Source: Deltaproteobacteria bacterium RIFOXYA12_FULL_61_11 (GTDB lineage Bacteria; Bdellovibrionota_F; JAHFAK01; YA12-FULL-61-11). From it: a stretch of 6,533 bases of DNA. The stretch is from NCBI GenBank assembly GCA_001799195.1, contig MGSU01000038.1, positions 11,405 to 17,937 on the forward strand, written 5' to 3'. Shown piece by piece: positions 1-6,086 of this stretch. A model generated the notes under the pieces. That model saw only the letters and a list, made by a program, of their open reading frames with translations. It did not search any database and was not told where the DNA came from. Positions within the stretch are counted from its first letter, which is position 1; every line of letters begins with the position of its first letter. The translations under genes and the position numbers were made by a program.

Positions 1-1
1 C

Positions 2-661
2 CTGCAGACTCTCGGGAGCTGCGAGGTCCTGCTCTTCGTCCTGGACAGCGCCCGGGGCCTTACCACACCGGACCTCGAGGTCATCGACCGCTTCGCCCCG
101 CTGCCCACCCCCCGCCTGGCCGTGCTCAACAAGATCGACCTCGTAGCCAAGGAGAAGCTGCTGCCCCTGATGGCCTCCTTGGCCGAGAAGACCCGTTTCG
201 ACGCCCTGATCCCGGTCTCGGCTCTCACCGGCGACGGCCTCGAACGCATCGTCCCGGCCTTGCTGGCGTTCCTGCCGGAGAGCGAGCGGCTCTACGATCC
301 GGACCTCTACACGGATCTGCCGGAGCGCTTCCTCGCCGCGGAACTCGTCCGCGAGCAGCTCTTCCTGCAACTTCGGCAGGAGGTCCCGTACGGCACCGCG
401 GTCAGCATCGAGAGCTTCACCCGCGAGAAACGCCTGACCGAGATCCAGGCCTTGATCCTGGTGGAGCGCGAACAGCACAAGAAGATCGTGGTCGGCAAGG
501 CCGGCGCCGGCATCAAGGCCATCGGTTCGGCCGCGCGGCTCGAACTCGAACGCCTGCTCGGCCGCAAGGTATTGTTAAAACTCTTCGTCAAGGTCAGCGA
601 GGGGTGGACCGGCAAACCTTCCTTGCTCTCGGACCTCGGCTACACGCTGGATCATCCATGA
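2..661 (+). CDS. era: GTPase Era, 3' part (ribosome-assembly GTPase with KH domain), 5' end outside window
   Basis: Era binds the 3' end of 16S rRNA and couples GTP hydrolysis to late 30S subunit maturation; it is cytoplasmic and membrane-associated. The window holds the last 219 codons. Era is usually about 300 residues, so roughly 80 N-terminal residues with G1-G3 are missing only because the window starts inside the gene. Visible are the strand leading to G4 (LAVLNKID, NKID at 128-139), a G5-type PVSALTG, the linker PDLYTDLPERFLAAELVREQ typical of Era, and the C-terminal KH domain with the GKAG loop (494-505) followed by AGIKAIG and ERLLGRKVLLKLFVKVSEGW, close to the Era signature. The reading frame is open from base 2. 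The stop TGA (659-661) overlaps the der start ATG, so the two GTPases are probably translationally coupled. A short AT-rich dip near 570-582 stands out in otherwise GC-rich coding. The assignment is firm. Confidence 0.96.
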   Translation: MQTLGSCEVLLFVLDSARGLTTPDLEVIDRFAPLPTPRLAVLNKIDLVAKEKLLPLMASLAEKTRFDALIPVSALTGDGLERIVPALLAFLPESERLYDPDLYTDLPERFLAAELVREQLFLQLRQEVPYGTAVSIESFTREKRLTEIQALILVEREQHKKIVVGKAGAGIKAIGSAARLELERLLGRKVLLKLFVKVSEGWTGKPSLLSDLGYTLDHP

Positions 662-1980
662 CCCCCATCGTCGCCATCATCGGCCGGCCCAACGTGGGCA
701 AATCGACCCTGTTCAACCGGCTGATCGGCACGGCACGTTCGATCGTGGCCGACATCCCCGGCGTGACCCGCGACCGTATCTACCACGAGGCCGAGTACCG
801 CGACCGGACCTTCCTGCTGATCGACACCGGGGGCATCCACCCCTCCGACACGGAAGACGATCTCGAACTCCACATCCACCGCCAGGCCATGGCTGCCTTC
901 GAAGAGGCCGACCTCGTGCTCCTGCTCTTCGACGCCAAGGCCGGGATCATGCCCGCGGACACGGCGATCGTGGACCTGGCCAGGCGGCAGGGAAAACCCG
1001 TCCTGCACCTCGTCAACAAGGTCGAGAGCGCCGCGGACCAGCTCGCCGCCTCCGAGTTCTTCAGCCTGGGCCTCAGCGAACCGATCTTCCTCAGCGCATT
1101 GCACGGCCTGGGCATTCCCGAGCTGCTCGACCAGCTCGTGGACCGCTTGCCTCCGGCCGGGATCGAGACCCAGCCCGGGGAACTGCACGCGCGCATCGCG
1201 GTCCTCGGAAAACCCAACGTGGGGAAATCGACCCTCTGCAACACCCTGCTCGGGACCGAGCGGCTGATTGTCAGCGATGTACCCGGCACCACCCGCGACA
1301 GCGTCGATTCCCTGCTCGTCTGGCAGGACCGGCGCTATCTCCTGGTGGACACGGCCGGCATGCGCAAGAAGCACAACATCAGTTACCAGCTCGAGCAGTT
1401 CTCGGTGTTTCGGGCCATCAAGAGCCTCGAGCAGAGCGACCTCGCCGTACTCGTGCTCGATGCCGGCGGTGAGCTCGGCGAGCAGGACCTCAAGATCGCC
1501 GCGCTGACCCACGACCGCGGCAAGGGCTGCATCCTGCTGATCAACAAGTGGGACCTCGCCCCGGAGCGTTCGGACCGAGCGGCCAAGGAATACACGTCCG
1601 TGCTGCGCGAGCGCATGCCCTTCCTCGACTACGCGCCCCTCTTGTTCGTTGAGGCCAAGAGCGGACGCAAGGTGCACAAGCTCCTGCCGCTCGTCGATCG
1701 CATCGTCTCGACCCGCGACCAGCGGATCAAGACCTCGGAGCTGAACGAGGTCCTCCGCCACCTGACCGACCGGAATCCTCCACCGCTGGGCCGCAACCAC
1801 CGGCGGCAGCATCTCACCTTCATCACCCAGGTCGGCGTCCGTCCCCCCTCCTTCGCGATCTTCTGCAACAGCCCCGACACCCTGCCCGAGCACTACCGCC
1901 GCTATCTCCTGCACGGTCTGCGTGAGCGCTACCCCTTCGAAGGCACCCCCATCCTGCTCAAGTTCAAGGATAAGCACTGA
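658..1980 (+). CDS. der: GTPase Der (EngA), tandem G-domain 50S-assembly factor
   Basis: Der is an essential cytoplasmic GTPase with two G domains and a KH-like domain that acts in 50S subunit maturation. The protein is 440 aa, normal for Der. Domain 1 has G1 GRPNVGKS (residues 9-16), switch I PGVTRD (Thr37), G3 DTGG (56-59) and a G4 reading NKVE (120-123) instead of NKxD. Domain 2 has G1 GKPNVGKS (184-191), PGTTRD (Thr212), G3 DTAG (231-234), canonical NKWD (296-299) and a G5 reading EAKSG (332-336) where SAxxG is usual. The C-terminal KH-like domain includes NPPPLGRNHRRQ, PPSFAIFCN and YRRYLLHGLRERYPFEGTPI. The inter-domain linker is short and lacks the acidic stretch of enterobacterial Der. 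ATG at 658 is chosen because MTPIVAIIGRPNVGKS begins exactly at the first beta strand; the frame is open upstream to GTG 604, but that would add 18 residues inside era. No strong ribosome binding site is seen, which fits ATGA coupling to era. Confidence 0.97.
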   Translation: MTPIVAIIGRPNVGKSTLFNRLIGTARSIVADIPGVTRDRIYHEAEYRDRTFLLIDTGGIHPSDTEDDLELHIHRQAMAAFEEADLVLLLFDAKAGIMPADTAIVDLARRQGKPVLHLVNKVESAADQLAASEFFSLGLSEPIFLSALHGLGIPELLDQLVDRLPPAGIETQPGELHARIAVLGKPNVGKSTLCNTLLGTERLIVSDVPGTTRDSVDSLLVWQDRRYLLVDTAGMRKKHNISYQLEQFSVFRAIKSLEQSDLAVLVLDAGGELGEQDLKIAALTHDRGKGCILLINKWDLAPERSDRAAKEYTSVLRERMPFLDYAPLLFVEAKSGRKVHKLLPLVDRIVSTRDQRIKTSELNEVLRHLTDRNPPPLGRNHRRQHLTFITQVGVRPPSFAIFCNSPDTLPEHYRRYLLHGLRERYPFEGTPILLKFKDKH

Positions 1981-2081
1981 TTGTACCCTTGACCTCGCAC
2001 GAACCCTTCCCGCCGCATTCCTATAGGCGCTCGTGCAACCGAGGAGTATGATGCCGGGGAAAATCTTCGGAGGTGCCGGCC
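1981..2081 (+). other. der-kinase intergenic leader; candidate promoter region, unresolved
   Basis: This 101-bp gap holds several weak signals and no clear one. There is a TTGACC (1989-1994), the 8-bp palindrome CCTATAGG (2020-2027) whose TATAGG is a poor -10, a good-looking TATGAT (2047-2052) without a matching -35, and a 6-bp inverted repeat GCACGA/TCGTGC (1997-2002 and 2031-2036) flanking the palindrome. None forms a correctly spaced -35/-10 pair, and there is no -24/-12 sigma-54 element. The inverted repeat has a 28-nt loop and no T-run, so it is not a good der terminator. The two-component genes may be co-transcribed with der or use a weak promoter here. Confidence 0.25.
2069..2074 (+). 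promoter_or_regulatory. Shine-Dalgarno GGAGGT that favours the TTG start of the histidine kinase
   Basis: GGAGGT lies 7 nt before TTG 2082, a near-ideal spacing. The alternative in-frame GTG at 2073 overlaps this element and has only GGGGA (2056-2060) at about 12 nt, so it is the poorer start. Confidence 0.6.
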
Positions 2082-3605
2082 TTGTCCGGAACTACGGGTC
2101 GCTCCCTGCACGTCACGCTCCTTACGGCCATGGTCGTCCCGGCGCTGTTGCTCGCCCTGCTCGGCCTGGTCGGGCTCGGCTCGGTCCTCCACCTCGGCCG
2201 GTCCGCGGAACGCATTCTGGCCGAGAACTACCGGAGCATCCGGGCCGCCCGCGCCATGGGCACCGCCTTGAACGAGCTCGAGACCTGCCTTCGCTACCCT
2301 GTGGTCTGCCCCGAAGGATCGGGCGCCGCCCAGAGCGCCTTCGACCGCGCCCTGCTCACCTGCGTGGACAACGTCACCGAGGCCGAGGAACCGGATCTGC
2401 TCGCCCAAATCCGGACCCTCCGGTCCGGTTTTTCCAAGGCTGGTGTCGTGCCGCACGAGGCGCCACCGGCAGCGCACGCCGAGCTTCCGCGATCCGATCC
2501 GGCGCGGTTCAAGGAGCTGCGGACCACCATCGACCGGCTGATCGCGGTCAACGAAGCCGGCATGTTCGAACGTGAAACCACGTCCCGGCTGACCACACTG
2601 GTCATGACCGCGCTGGTCGGCCTGGCCGCCCTCGTCGGGCTGTTCGCCTTGGTATTCTTCGCTCGAACCGCGGCCCGGCGCATCGCCGAGCCGGTCTTGG
2701 AAGTGGCCACAGCTCTGCACAAGGCGCTCGGTCCGCCGGACGAGGGACCGGAGGCTCCTTGGGACGGTCGCGGGGACGAGCTGACCCGTCTGCGCCGCGA
2801 GATGGAGGCACTACTGGAGCGGCTGCAACGGCACCACCAGGATCAATCGTTGCGCCTGCAGCAGGTGCATCACAGCGAGCAGCGCCGGTACGAGGAGACC
2901 CGCAGCGGCTTCATCGCCATGCTCTCGCACCAGCTCAAGACACCCCTGACCACGCAGACCATGGCGGTGAACCTCCTCAAGGAGCGGTTGCGCGGTCTCG
3001 ACCCCGAATCGTCTGAGCTGCTCGAGCATGCCCGACAGAGCTGCGCAGCTTTGCATCAGCTCGTCGCCGAGCTGATCGACACTGCTCGGGAACCAGCGCC
3101 GCACCTGTCGCTGCGCCCGAGCCGGGTCGACCTGGTCGGCCTCCTGCGCCAGGCCCTGCAACCGCTGCAACCGCAAGCGCGCGAGAAGGGCCAAACTCTG
3201 CACGACCGGCTCGGGGATCAGCCGGCTTGGGCCAGAGTGGATCCGATCAAGTTCTCCTGGGTGGTGACCAACGCCGTCGGCAATGCCCTGCGCTACACCC
3301 CGACCGGAGGCCGGGTCGAGGTACTCCTGCAGCGTGGCGACCACGGTCTCGAGCTCCTGGTCGTCGACACCGGCATCGGCATCCCGACCGAGCGCCTGCG
3401 CACCATCTTCCAGCCCGCTGCTCCCGACGAACTGCGTACCCCCGGCTCGCACGGCCTGGGCCTCTCCATCGCCAAGGAGATCATGGACGCGCACGGCGGC
3501 GAGATCGGCATCGAAAGCCATCCGGGCCGCGGCACCACGGTACGTTTGGTCCTACCGGACAAGGAGGTTCGGCCCGATGAGCCGTATCCTGATCCTGGAC
3601 GATGA
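2082..3605 (+). CDS. Membrane-bound sensor histidine kinase (KinB-like), partner of the adjacent NtrC-class regulator
   Basis: Inner-membrane sensor kinase of 507 aa from the TTG start (510 from GTG 2073). TM1 is about residues 11-36, followed by a mostly helical periplasmic domain (37-169) with Cys69, Cys76 and Cys94. TM2 is about 170-194. A HAMP-like, probably coiled-coil linker (195-272, IAEPVLEV then LRREMEALLERLQRHHQ) follows, and then HisKA with SHQLKTPLT (phospho-acceptor His283). The HATPase_c domain has an N-box NAVGNALRYTP (Asn397, Asn401), G1 DTGIGIP (429-435), a short F-box IFQP and G2 GSHGLGLSIAK. All catalytic boxes are present, so it should be active. The residue after His283 is Gln, where Glu or Asp is usual. 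It resembles KinB in periplasmic size and in its partner, but there is no room for a PAS domain. The 3' end overlaps the regulator by 29 bp. A terminator-like hairpin lies at codons 110-118. The ligand is unknown, and the KinB comparison is from memory of the family. Confidence 0.93.
   Translation: MSGTTGRSLHVTLLTAMVVPALLLALLGLVGLGSVLHLGRSAERILAENYRSIRAARAMGTALNELETCLRYPVVCPEGSGAAQSAFDRALLTCVDNVTEAEEPDLLAQIRTLRSGFSKAGVVPHEAPPAAHAELPRSDPARFKELRTTIDRLIAVNEAGMFERETTSRLTTLVMTALVGLAALVGLFALVFFARTAARRIAEPVLEVATALHKALGPPDEGPEAPWDGRGDELTRLRREMEALLERLQRHHQDQSLRLQQVHHSEQRRYEETRSGFIAMLSHQLKTPLTTQTMAVNLLKERLRGLDPESSELLEHARQSCAALHQLVAELIDTAREPAPHLSLRPSRVDLVGLLRQALQPLQPQAREKGQTLHDRLGDQPAWARVDPIKFSWVVTNAVGNALRYTPTGGRVEVLLQRGDHGLELLVVDTGIGIPTERLRTIFQPAAPDELRTPGSHGLGLSIAKEIMDAHGGEIGIESHPGRGTTVRLVLPDKEVRPDEPYPDPGR
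2411..2433 (+). terminator. Terminator-like hairpin plus T5 inside the histidine kinase gene
   Basis: CCGGACC (2411-2417), loop CTCC, then GGTCCGG (2422-2428) forms a perfect 7-bp stem with six G:C pairs and a tetraloop. It is followed directly by TTTTT (2429-2433). This is the architecture of an intrinsic terminator, but it sits in sense orientation within codons 110-118 of the kinase. Translating ribosomes would normally mask it; if translation is poor it could cut transcription of the kinase-regulator unit. It may also be a chance structure in GC-rich coding. Confidence 0.35.
3561..3568 (+). promoter_or_regulatory. Strong Shine-Dalgarno for the response regulator, inside the kinase gene
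   Basis: AAGGAGGT lies 8 nt before ATG 3577. It fixes the regulator start inside the last codons of the kinase and suggests that the regulator is translated well on its own initiation site as well as by coupling. Confidence 0.8.
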
Positions 3606-4905
3606 TCCCGGCATTCGCCGGACGCTGGACATCCTGCTGCGCAGCGACGGCCACGACACCCTCCTGGCGGCGAGCGCCGAGGAGGCTGAGACCCTGCTCG
3701 AGCGGCAGTGCGTGGACCTCGCCCTGGTCGATCTCCAGCTCCCCGGCAGGAATGGCCTCGAGTTCATCCGCCGACTCCGCGATCGCCACCGCGATGTCGA
3801 GGTCGTGATCATTACCGCGCACGGCAGCATCGAGAGCGCCGTGGAGGCGATGAAAGAGGGCAGCTCCGATTACCTGACCAAACCCTTCACTCCGGAGCAG
3901 GTCCGCCACCGCATCCGGCAGCTCGCCAAGCTGCGCGGCTTGCGGACCGAGGTCGAAGAGCTGCGCGGGAGGCTCGGCGTCGAGACCACGAGCGATGAAC
4001 CGGTCACGGCGTCCCCCGGCATGAAGCACCTGCTCGAAGTCGCACGCACCGCTGCCGCGAGCGAGGCCTCGGTGCTGCTCACCGGAGAGAGCGGCACGGG
4101 CAAAGGGCTGCTGGCCCGGTACATCCATGCGGCCAGCGGCCGGAGCAAAGGCCCGTTCGTGGTGCTGGACGGCGCGGGGTTCAACGAGCACCTTCTCGAT
4201 TCCGACCTGTTCGGACACCGCAAGGGCGCCTTCACCGGCGCGGTGGCGGACAAGCCCGGCAAGATCGAGTTGGCCGCTGGCGGCACGCTCTTCCTCGACG
4301 AGGTCGGCGAGGTTCCCCTGCCGCTCCAAGCCAAGATCCTGCGGCTGGTGGAGGATCGGAGTTATGAGCGGGTCGGGGACCCGGCGCCTCGGATGGTGGA
4401 CGCCCGCCTGATCGCCGCGACCAACCGCGACCTCGAGGAACTGATCCAAGACAAGGCCTTCCGAGCCGACCTATACTACCGCCTCAGCGTGGTCGAACTC
4501 CGCGTCCCGGCTTTGCGTCACCGTCGCGAAGATTTTCCGGTCCTCTTGGCCCATTTCCTCGCCCGGGCCAACACCCGCCACGGCCGGAAGGTCACCGAGC
4601 TCGAACCAGAGGTCGAGGCCGCGTTCGAGAACTATGCTTGGCCCGGCAATGTCCGCGAGCTGGCGCACGTGCTCGAGGCCGCGGTGCTCCTCTGCCCCGG
4701 CCAAACCCTCCGGCTCGACCACCTCCCCCCGCGCTTCCAGGCCGTCGAGCAATCTCGTCCCGCCGAAGTGCAGACCCTCGCCGCCTTAGAGGAAGACCAC
4801 CTCCGGCGTACCCTGGCCCAAGGGCTGTCCCAGGAGGAGACCGCGCGCCACCTGGGCATCGATCCATCCACCTTGTGGCGGAAACGGAAGAAATACGGGT
4901 TGTGA
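3577..4905 (+). CDS. Sigma-54-dependent response regulator, NtrC class, AlgB-like
   Basis: Cytoplasmic 442-aa activator. The receiver domain (1-115) has acidic Asp8-Asp10, phospho-acceptor Asp52 (VDLQLPG), Thr80 and Lys102. The AAA+ domain (about 143-372) has Walker A GESGTGKG (170-177), the sigma-54 contact loop GAFTGA (217-222), Walker B GGTLFLDE (235-242), sensor I AATN (280-283), arginine-finger candidates Arg296 and Arg302 (FRADLYYRL), and sensor II WPGNVREL (355-362). The C-terminal Fis-type HTH is ETARHLGIDPSTLWRKRK, ending in KYGL. The GKG form of Walker A, YERVGDP and IDPSTLWRKRKKYGL strongly recall AlgB (about 449 aa), which works with KinB; that comparison is from memory. Some usually conserved AAA+ positions differ (VVLDGAGF where VNCAAL is common). 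All ATPase and sigma-54 contact motifs are intact, so it should drive RpoN-dependent transcription after phosphorylation by the upstream kinase. It starts at ATG 3577 with an excellent ribosome site. Its targets are unknown. Confidence 0.96.
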   Translation: MSRILILDDDPGIRRTLDILLRSDGHDTLLAASAEEAETLLERQCVDLALVDLQLPGRNGLEFIRRLRDRHRDVEVVIITAHGSIESAVEAMKEGSSDYLTKPFTPEQVRHRIRQLAKLRGLRTEVEELRGRLGVETTSDEPVTASPGMKHLLEVARTAAASEASVLLTGESGTGKGLLARYIHAASGRSKGPFVVLDGAGFNEHLLDSDLFGHRKGAFTGAVADKPGKIELAAGGTLFLDEVGEVPLPLQAKILRLVEDRSYERVGDPAPRMVDARLIAATNRDLEELIQDKAFRADLYYRLSVVELRVPALRHRREDFPVLLAHFLARANTRHGRKVTELEPEVEAAFENYAWPGNVRELAHVLEAAVLLCPGQTLRLDHLPPRFQAVEQSRPAEVQTLAALEEDHLRRTLAQGLSQEETARHLGIDPSTLWRKRKKYGL

Positions 4906-5045
4906 CCCGCGTCGCCCCGGCCTCCCCCTGTCGATCGTCGTACAGCTTCCACGAGATGGTCGAGGTTCAGGCCACAGCTCCGGGTCCGATCCCGAGGGGT
5001 AACCTTCGCTTGCTGCAGCTACGACCCGATGGTACTCTTGCCCAC
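4906..5045 (+). other. Intergenic gap between the two-component system and the lipoprotein operon
   Basis: About 140 bp presumably hold the promoter of the downstream lipoprotein genes, but I cannot point to one. No TTGACA/TATAAT-like pair with proper spacing and no TGGCAC-N5-TTGC element is visible; GG-GC pairs near 4998-5015 and 5031-5041 have the wrong spacing. A small CGGG/CCCG stem (around 4981-4994) has no T-run, so no terminator for the regulator gene is recognised either. From here onward the DNA looks less GC-rich than the upstream genes. Confidence 0.3.
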
Positions 5046-6086
5046 ATGGCGGAGGTAAGAGAGAGGACAGCGCGTGGGAACCACCTCCGACTTGGAAATT
5101 CTTCTTCCTGGTCAGGGACTTCCCTATCGCGGTGGTGGTGGGGATTGCTCGTGGTGGTGATCGGTTGTGGCCAACAGGAGGAAAGGCCGCTTCTTCAGGT
5201 CAAGGTGCTCTATCCCGCCGGTGGTCTCGGCGACCGCTCGTACAGCGATGCCCTGTACGAGGGGCTCGTGCGTGCGAGTCTGGAAACCGAATTCACCCTC
5301 ACCGATGCAACTCCGCAGGATGTCACCGAGGCGGTGAGCATCTTCGAGGGCTGGACCGAGGGAGAGGTCAAGGAGCCGGAGCTATTGCTCGCGCTCGGGA
5401 ATCTTCCCGGCGCTACCTGCCGCTTCGGCGGCCGACATGTCGTGATTCTCGATAGTGCGAAAATTCCCTGTCCCAACCTGAAGACCATCGAGTATCGCGT
5501 TTTTGCCCCTTCGTTCCTTGCCGGGGTTGCAGCGATGGCCGTTGCACCGCAGAAGACAGCCTCTATCCTCGCCGGCATGGACCTCCCGGTGGTCAGCACC
5601 TTTGTCCGAGGATTTTCGGCTGGGGTCGAGTACGCCGGCGGCAACATCCTGGCGGTCGAATACCTGGCGGAGACCGAGGCAGGCTTCTCAGATCCGGAGA
5701 AAGCCAGGACTGTCGCCGAACGGCTGTACCTCGCAACTGAGGTAGTGTTCCCGGTGGCCGGTGGCTCGGGTATGGGCGTGTTCGAAGCGGCCAAGGCTGC
5801 CAAAGGGCGCTACACCTTCGGCATGGATGTCGACCAGGCTTGGTTGGGGCGCGGAATCATTATCGGCTCGGTGGTCAAACGCTTCGATACAACGGTGATG
5901 CAGGTCATCCGCGACGAGGAAGCCGGTAAGTTTCACGCCGGGGCTCTATCGCTCGGCATGGTTGAGGAGGCAACCCTTCTGGTGCTCAATGAACGCTATG
6001 CCGAGCAAGTCAAGGCAACACTCGAAGCGGCGAGGGACATGGCCCTCAGCGCCGAGGCCACCGACCTCGCGGCGCATCTGCCATGA
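5046..6086 (+). CDS. BMP-family (Med/PnrA-like) substrate-binding lipoprotein
   Basis: Predicted periplasmic lipoprotein of 346 aa with the type 1 periplasmic-binding fold of the BMP family (basic membrane protein; members such as PnrA bind purine nucleosides for ABC import). A short hydrophobic stretch WWWGLLVVV leads to a lipobox VIGC with Cys41 as the lipidation site. Family hallmarks follow: VLYPAGGLGDRSYSDALYEGL (about 54-74, the counterpart of GGxxDxSFN..xxEG), FLAGVAAM (157-164), AGMDLPVVSTFVRGFSAGVEYA (176-197), VVFPVAGGSGMGVFEAAK (233-250) and FGMDVDQAW (258-266). The segment between the first hallmark and FLAG is shorter than in typical BMP proteins and has Cys125 and Cys142, possibly a disulfide. 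The start is uncertain: ATG 5046 gives a long 29-residue polar leader and has no ribosome site; ATG 4956 is less likely. The stop overlaps the next ATG (ATGA), so the two lipoproteins are coupled. The ligand cannot be read from the sequence. Confidence 0.87.
   Translation: MAEVRERTARGNHLRLGNSSSWSGTSLSRWWWGLLVVVIGCGQQEERPLLQVKVLYPAGGLGDRSYSDALYEGLVRASLETEFTLTDATPQDVTEAVSIFEGWTEGEVKEPELLLALGNLPGATCRFGGRHVVILDSAKIPCPNLKTIEYRVFAPSFLAGVAAMAVAPQKTASILAGMDLPVVSTFVRGFSAGVEYAGGNILAVEYLAETEAGFSDPEKARTVAERLYLATEVVFPVAGGSGMGVFEAAKAAKGRYTFGMDVDQAWLGRGIIIGSVVKRFDTTVMQVIRDEEAGKFHAGALSLGMVEEATLLVLNERYAEQVKATLEAARDMALSAEATDLAAHLP
5051..5066 (+). promoter_or_regulatory. Purine-rich Shine-Dalgarno-like tract without a matching in-frame start
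   Basis: GGAGGT (5051-5056) and GAGAGG (5061-5066) form a strong ribosome-binding-like tract just inside the assumed start of the BMP gene. No ATG, GTG or TTG in the BMP frame follows at usable distance. GTG 5074, 7 nt after GAGAGG, is in another frame and opens only 28 codons (to TGA 5158-5160). The tract may be chance coding, a small leader peptide, or a sign of a frame error near the real start. Confidence 0.25.

Noticed and set aside
604-657. Upstream GTG 604 as the start of der
   Set aside because: It would add 18 residues before the conserved MTPIVAIIGRPNVGKS, lies inside era, and lacks family support. ATG 658 with ATGA overlap is the normal arrangement.
652-1977. Long open frame on the minus strand, about 441 codons, covering all of der
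   Set aside because: It mirrors der codon by codon. Its protein is low-complexity, has no recognisable domain, and is the usual antisense shadow of GC-rich coding.
1997-2036. Inverted repeat GCACGA/TCGTGC as a der terminator
   Set aside because: The stem is only 6 bp, the loop is 28 nt, and there is no T-run after it.
1981-2052. Sigma-70 promoter from TTGACC (1989) with TATAGG (2022), or TATGAT (2047) alone
   Set aside because: Spacing between TTGACC and TATAGG is 27 bp, and TATGAT has no matching -35, so no confident promoter call is possible.
2729-2750. Hairpin CGGTCC/GGACCG in the kinase linker region
   Set aside because: Short 6-bp stem without T-tract in GC-rich coding; expected by chance.
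3283-3576. In-frame extension of the response regulator upstream of ATG 3577
   Set aside because: The added 98 residues are an out-of-frame reading of the kinase ATPase domain. ATG 3577 has a strong ribosome site and begins the receiver at MSRILILDDDP.
4638-5045. In-frame extension of the BMP gene upstream into the regulator gene
   Set aside because: The extra sequence is low-complexity Pro/Arg/Ala text opposite the regulator's HTH coding frame. The lipobox at Cys41 from ATG 5046 would be far too internal.
4996-5045. Possible sigma-54 -24/-12 promoter for the lipoprotein genes (GGTAACC...TTGC and TGGTAC...TTGC)
   Set aside because: The distance between the GG and GC elements is off by two or three bases in both cases, and such spacing is strict for this promoter class.
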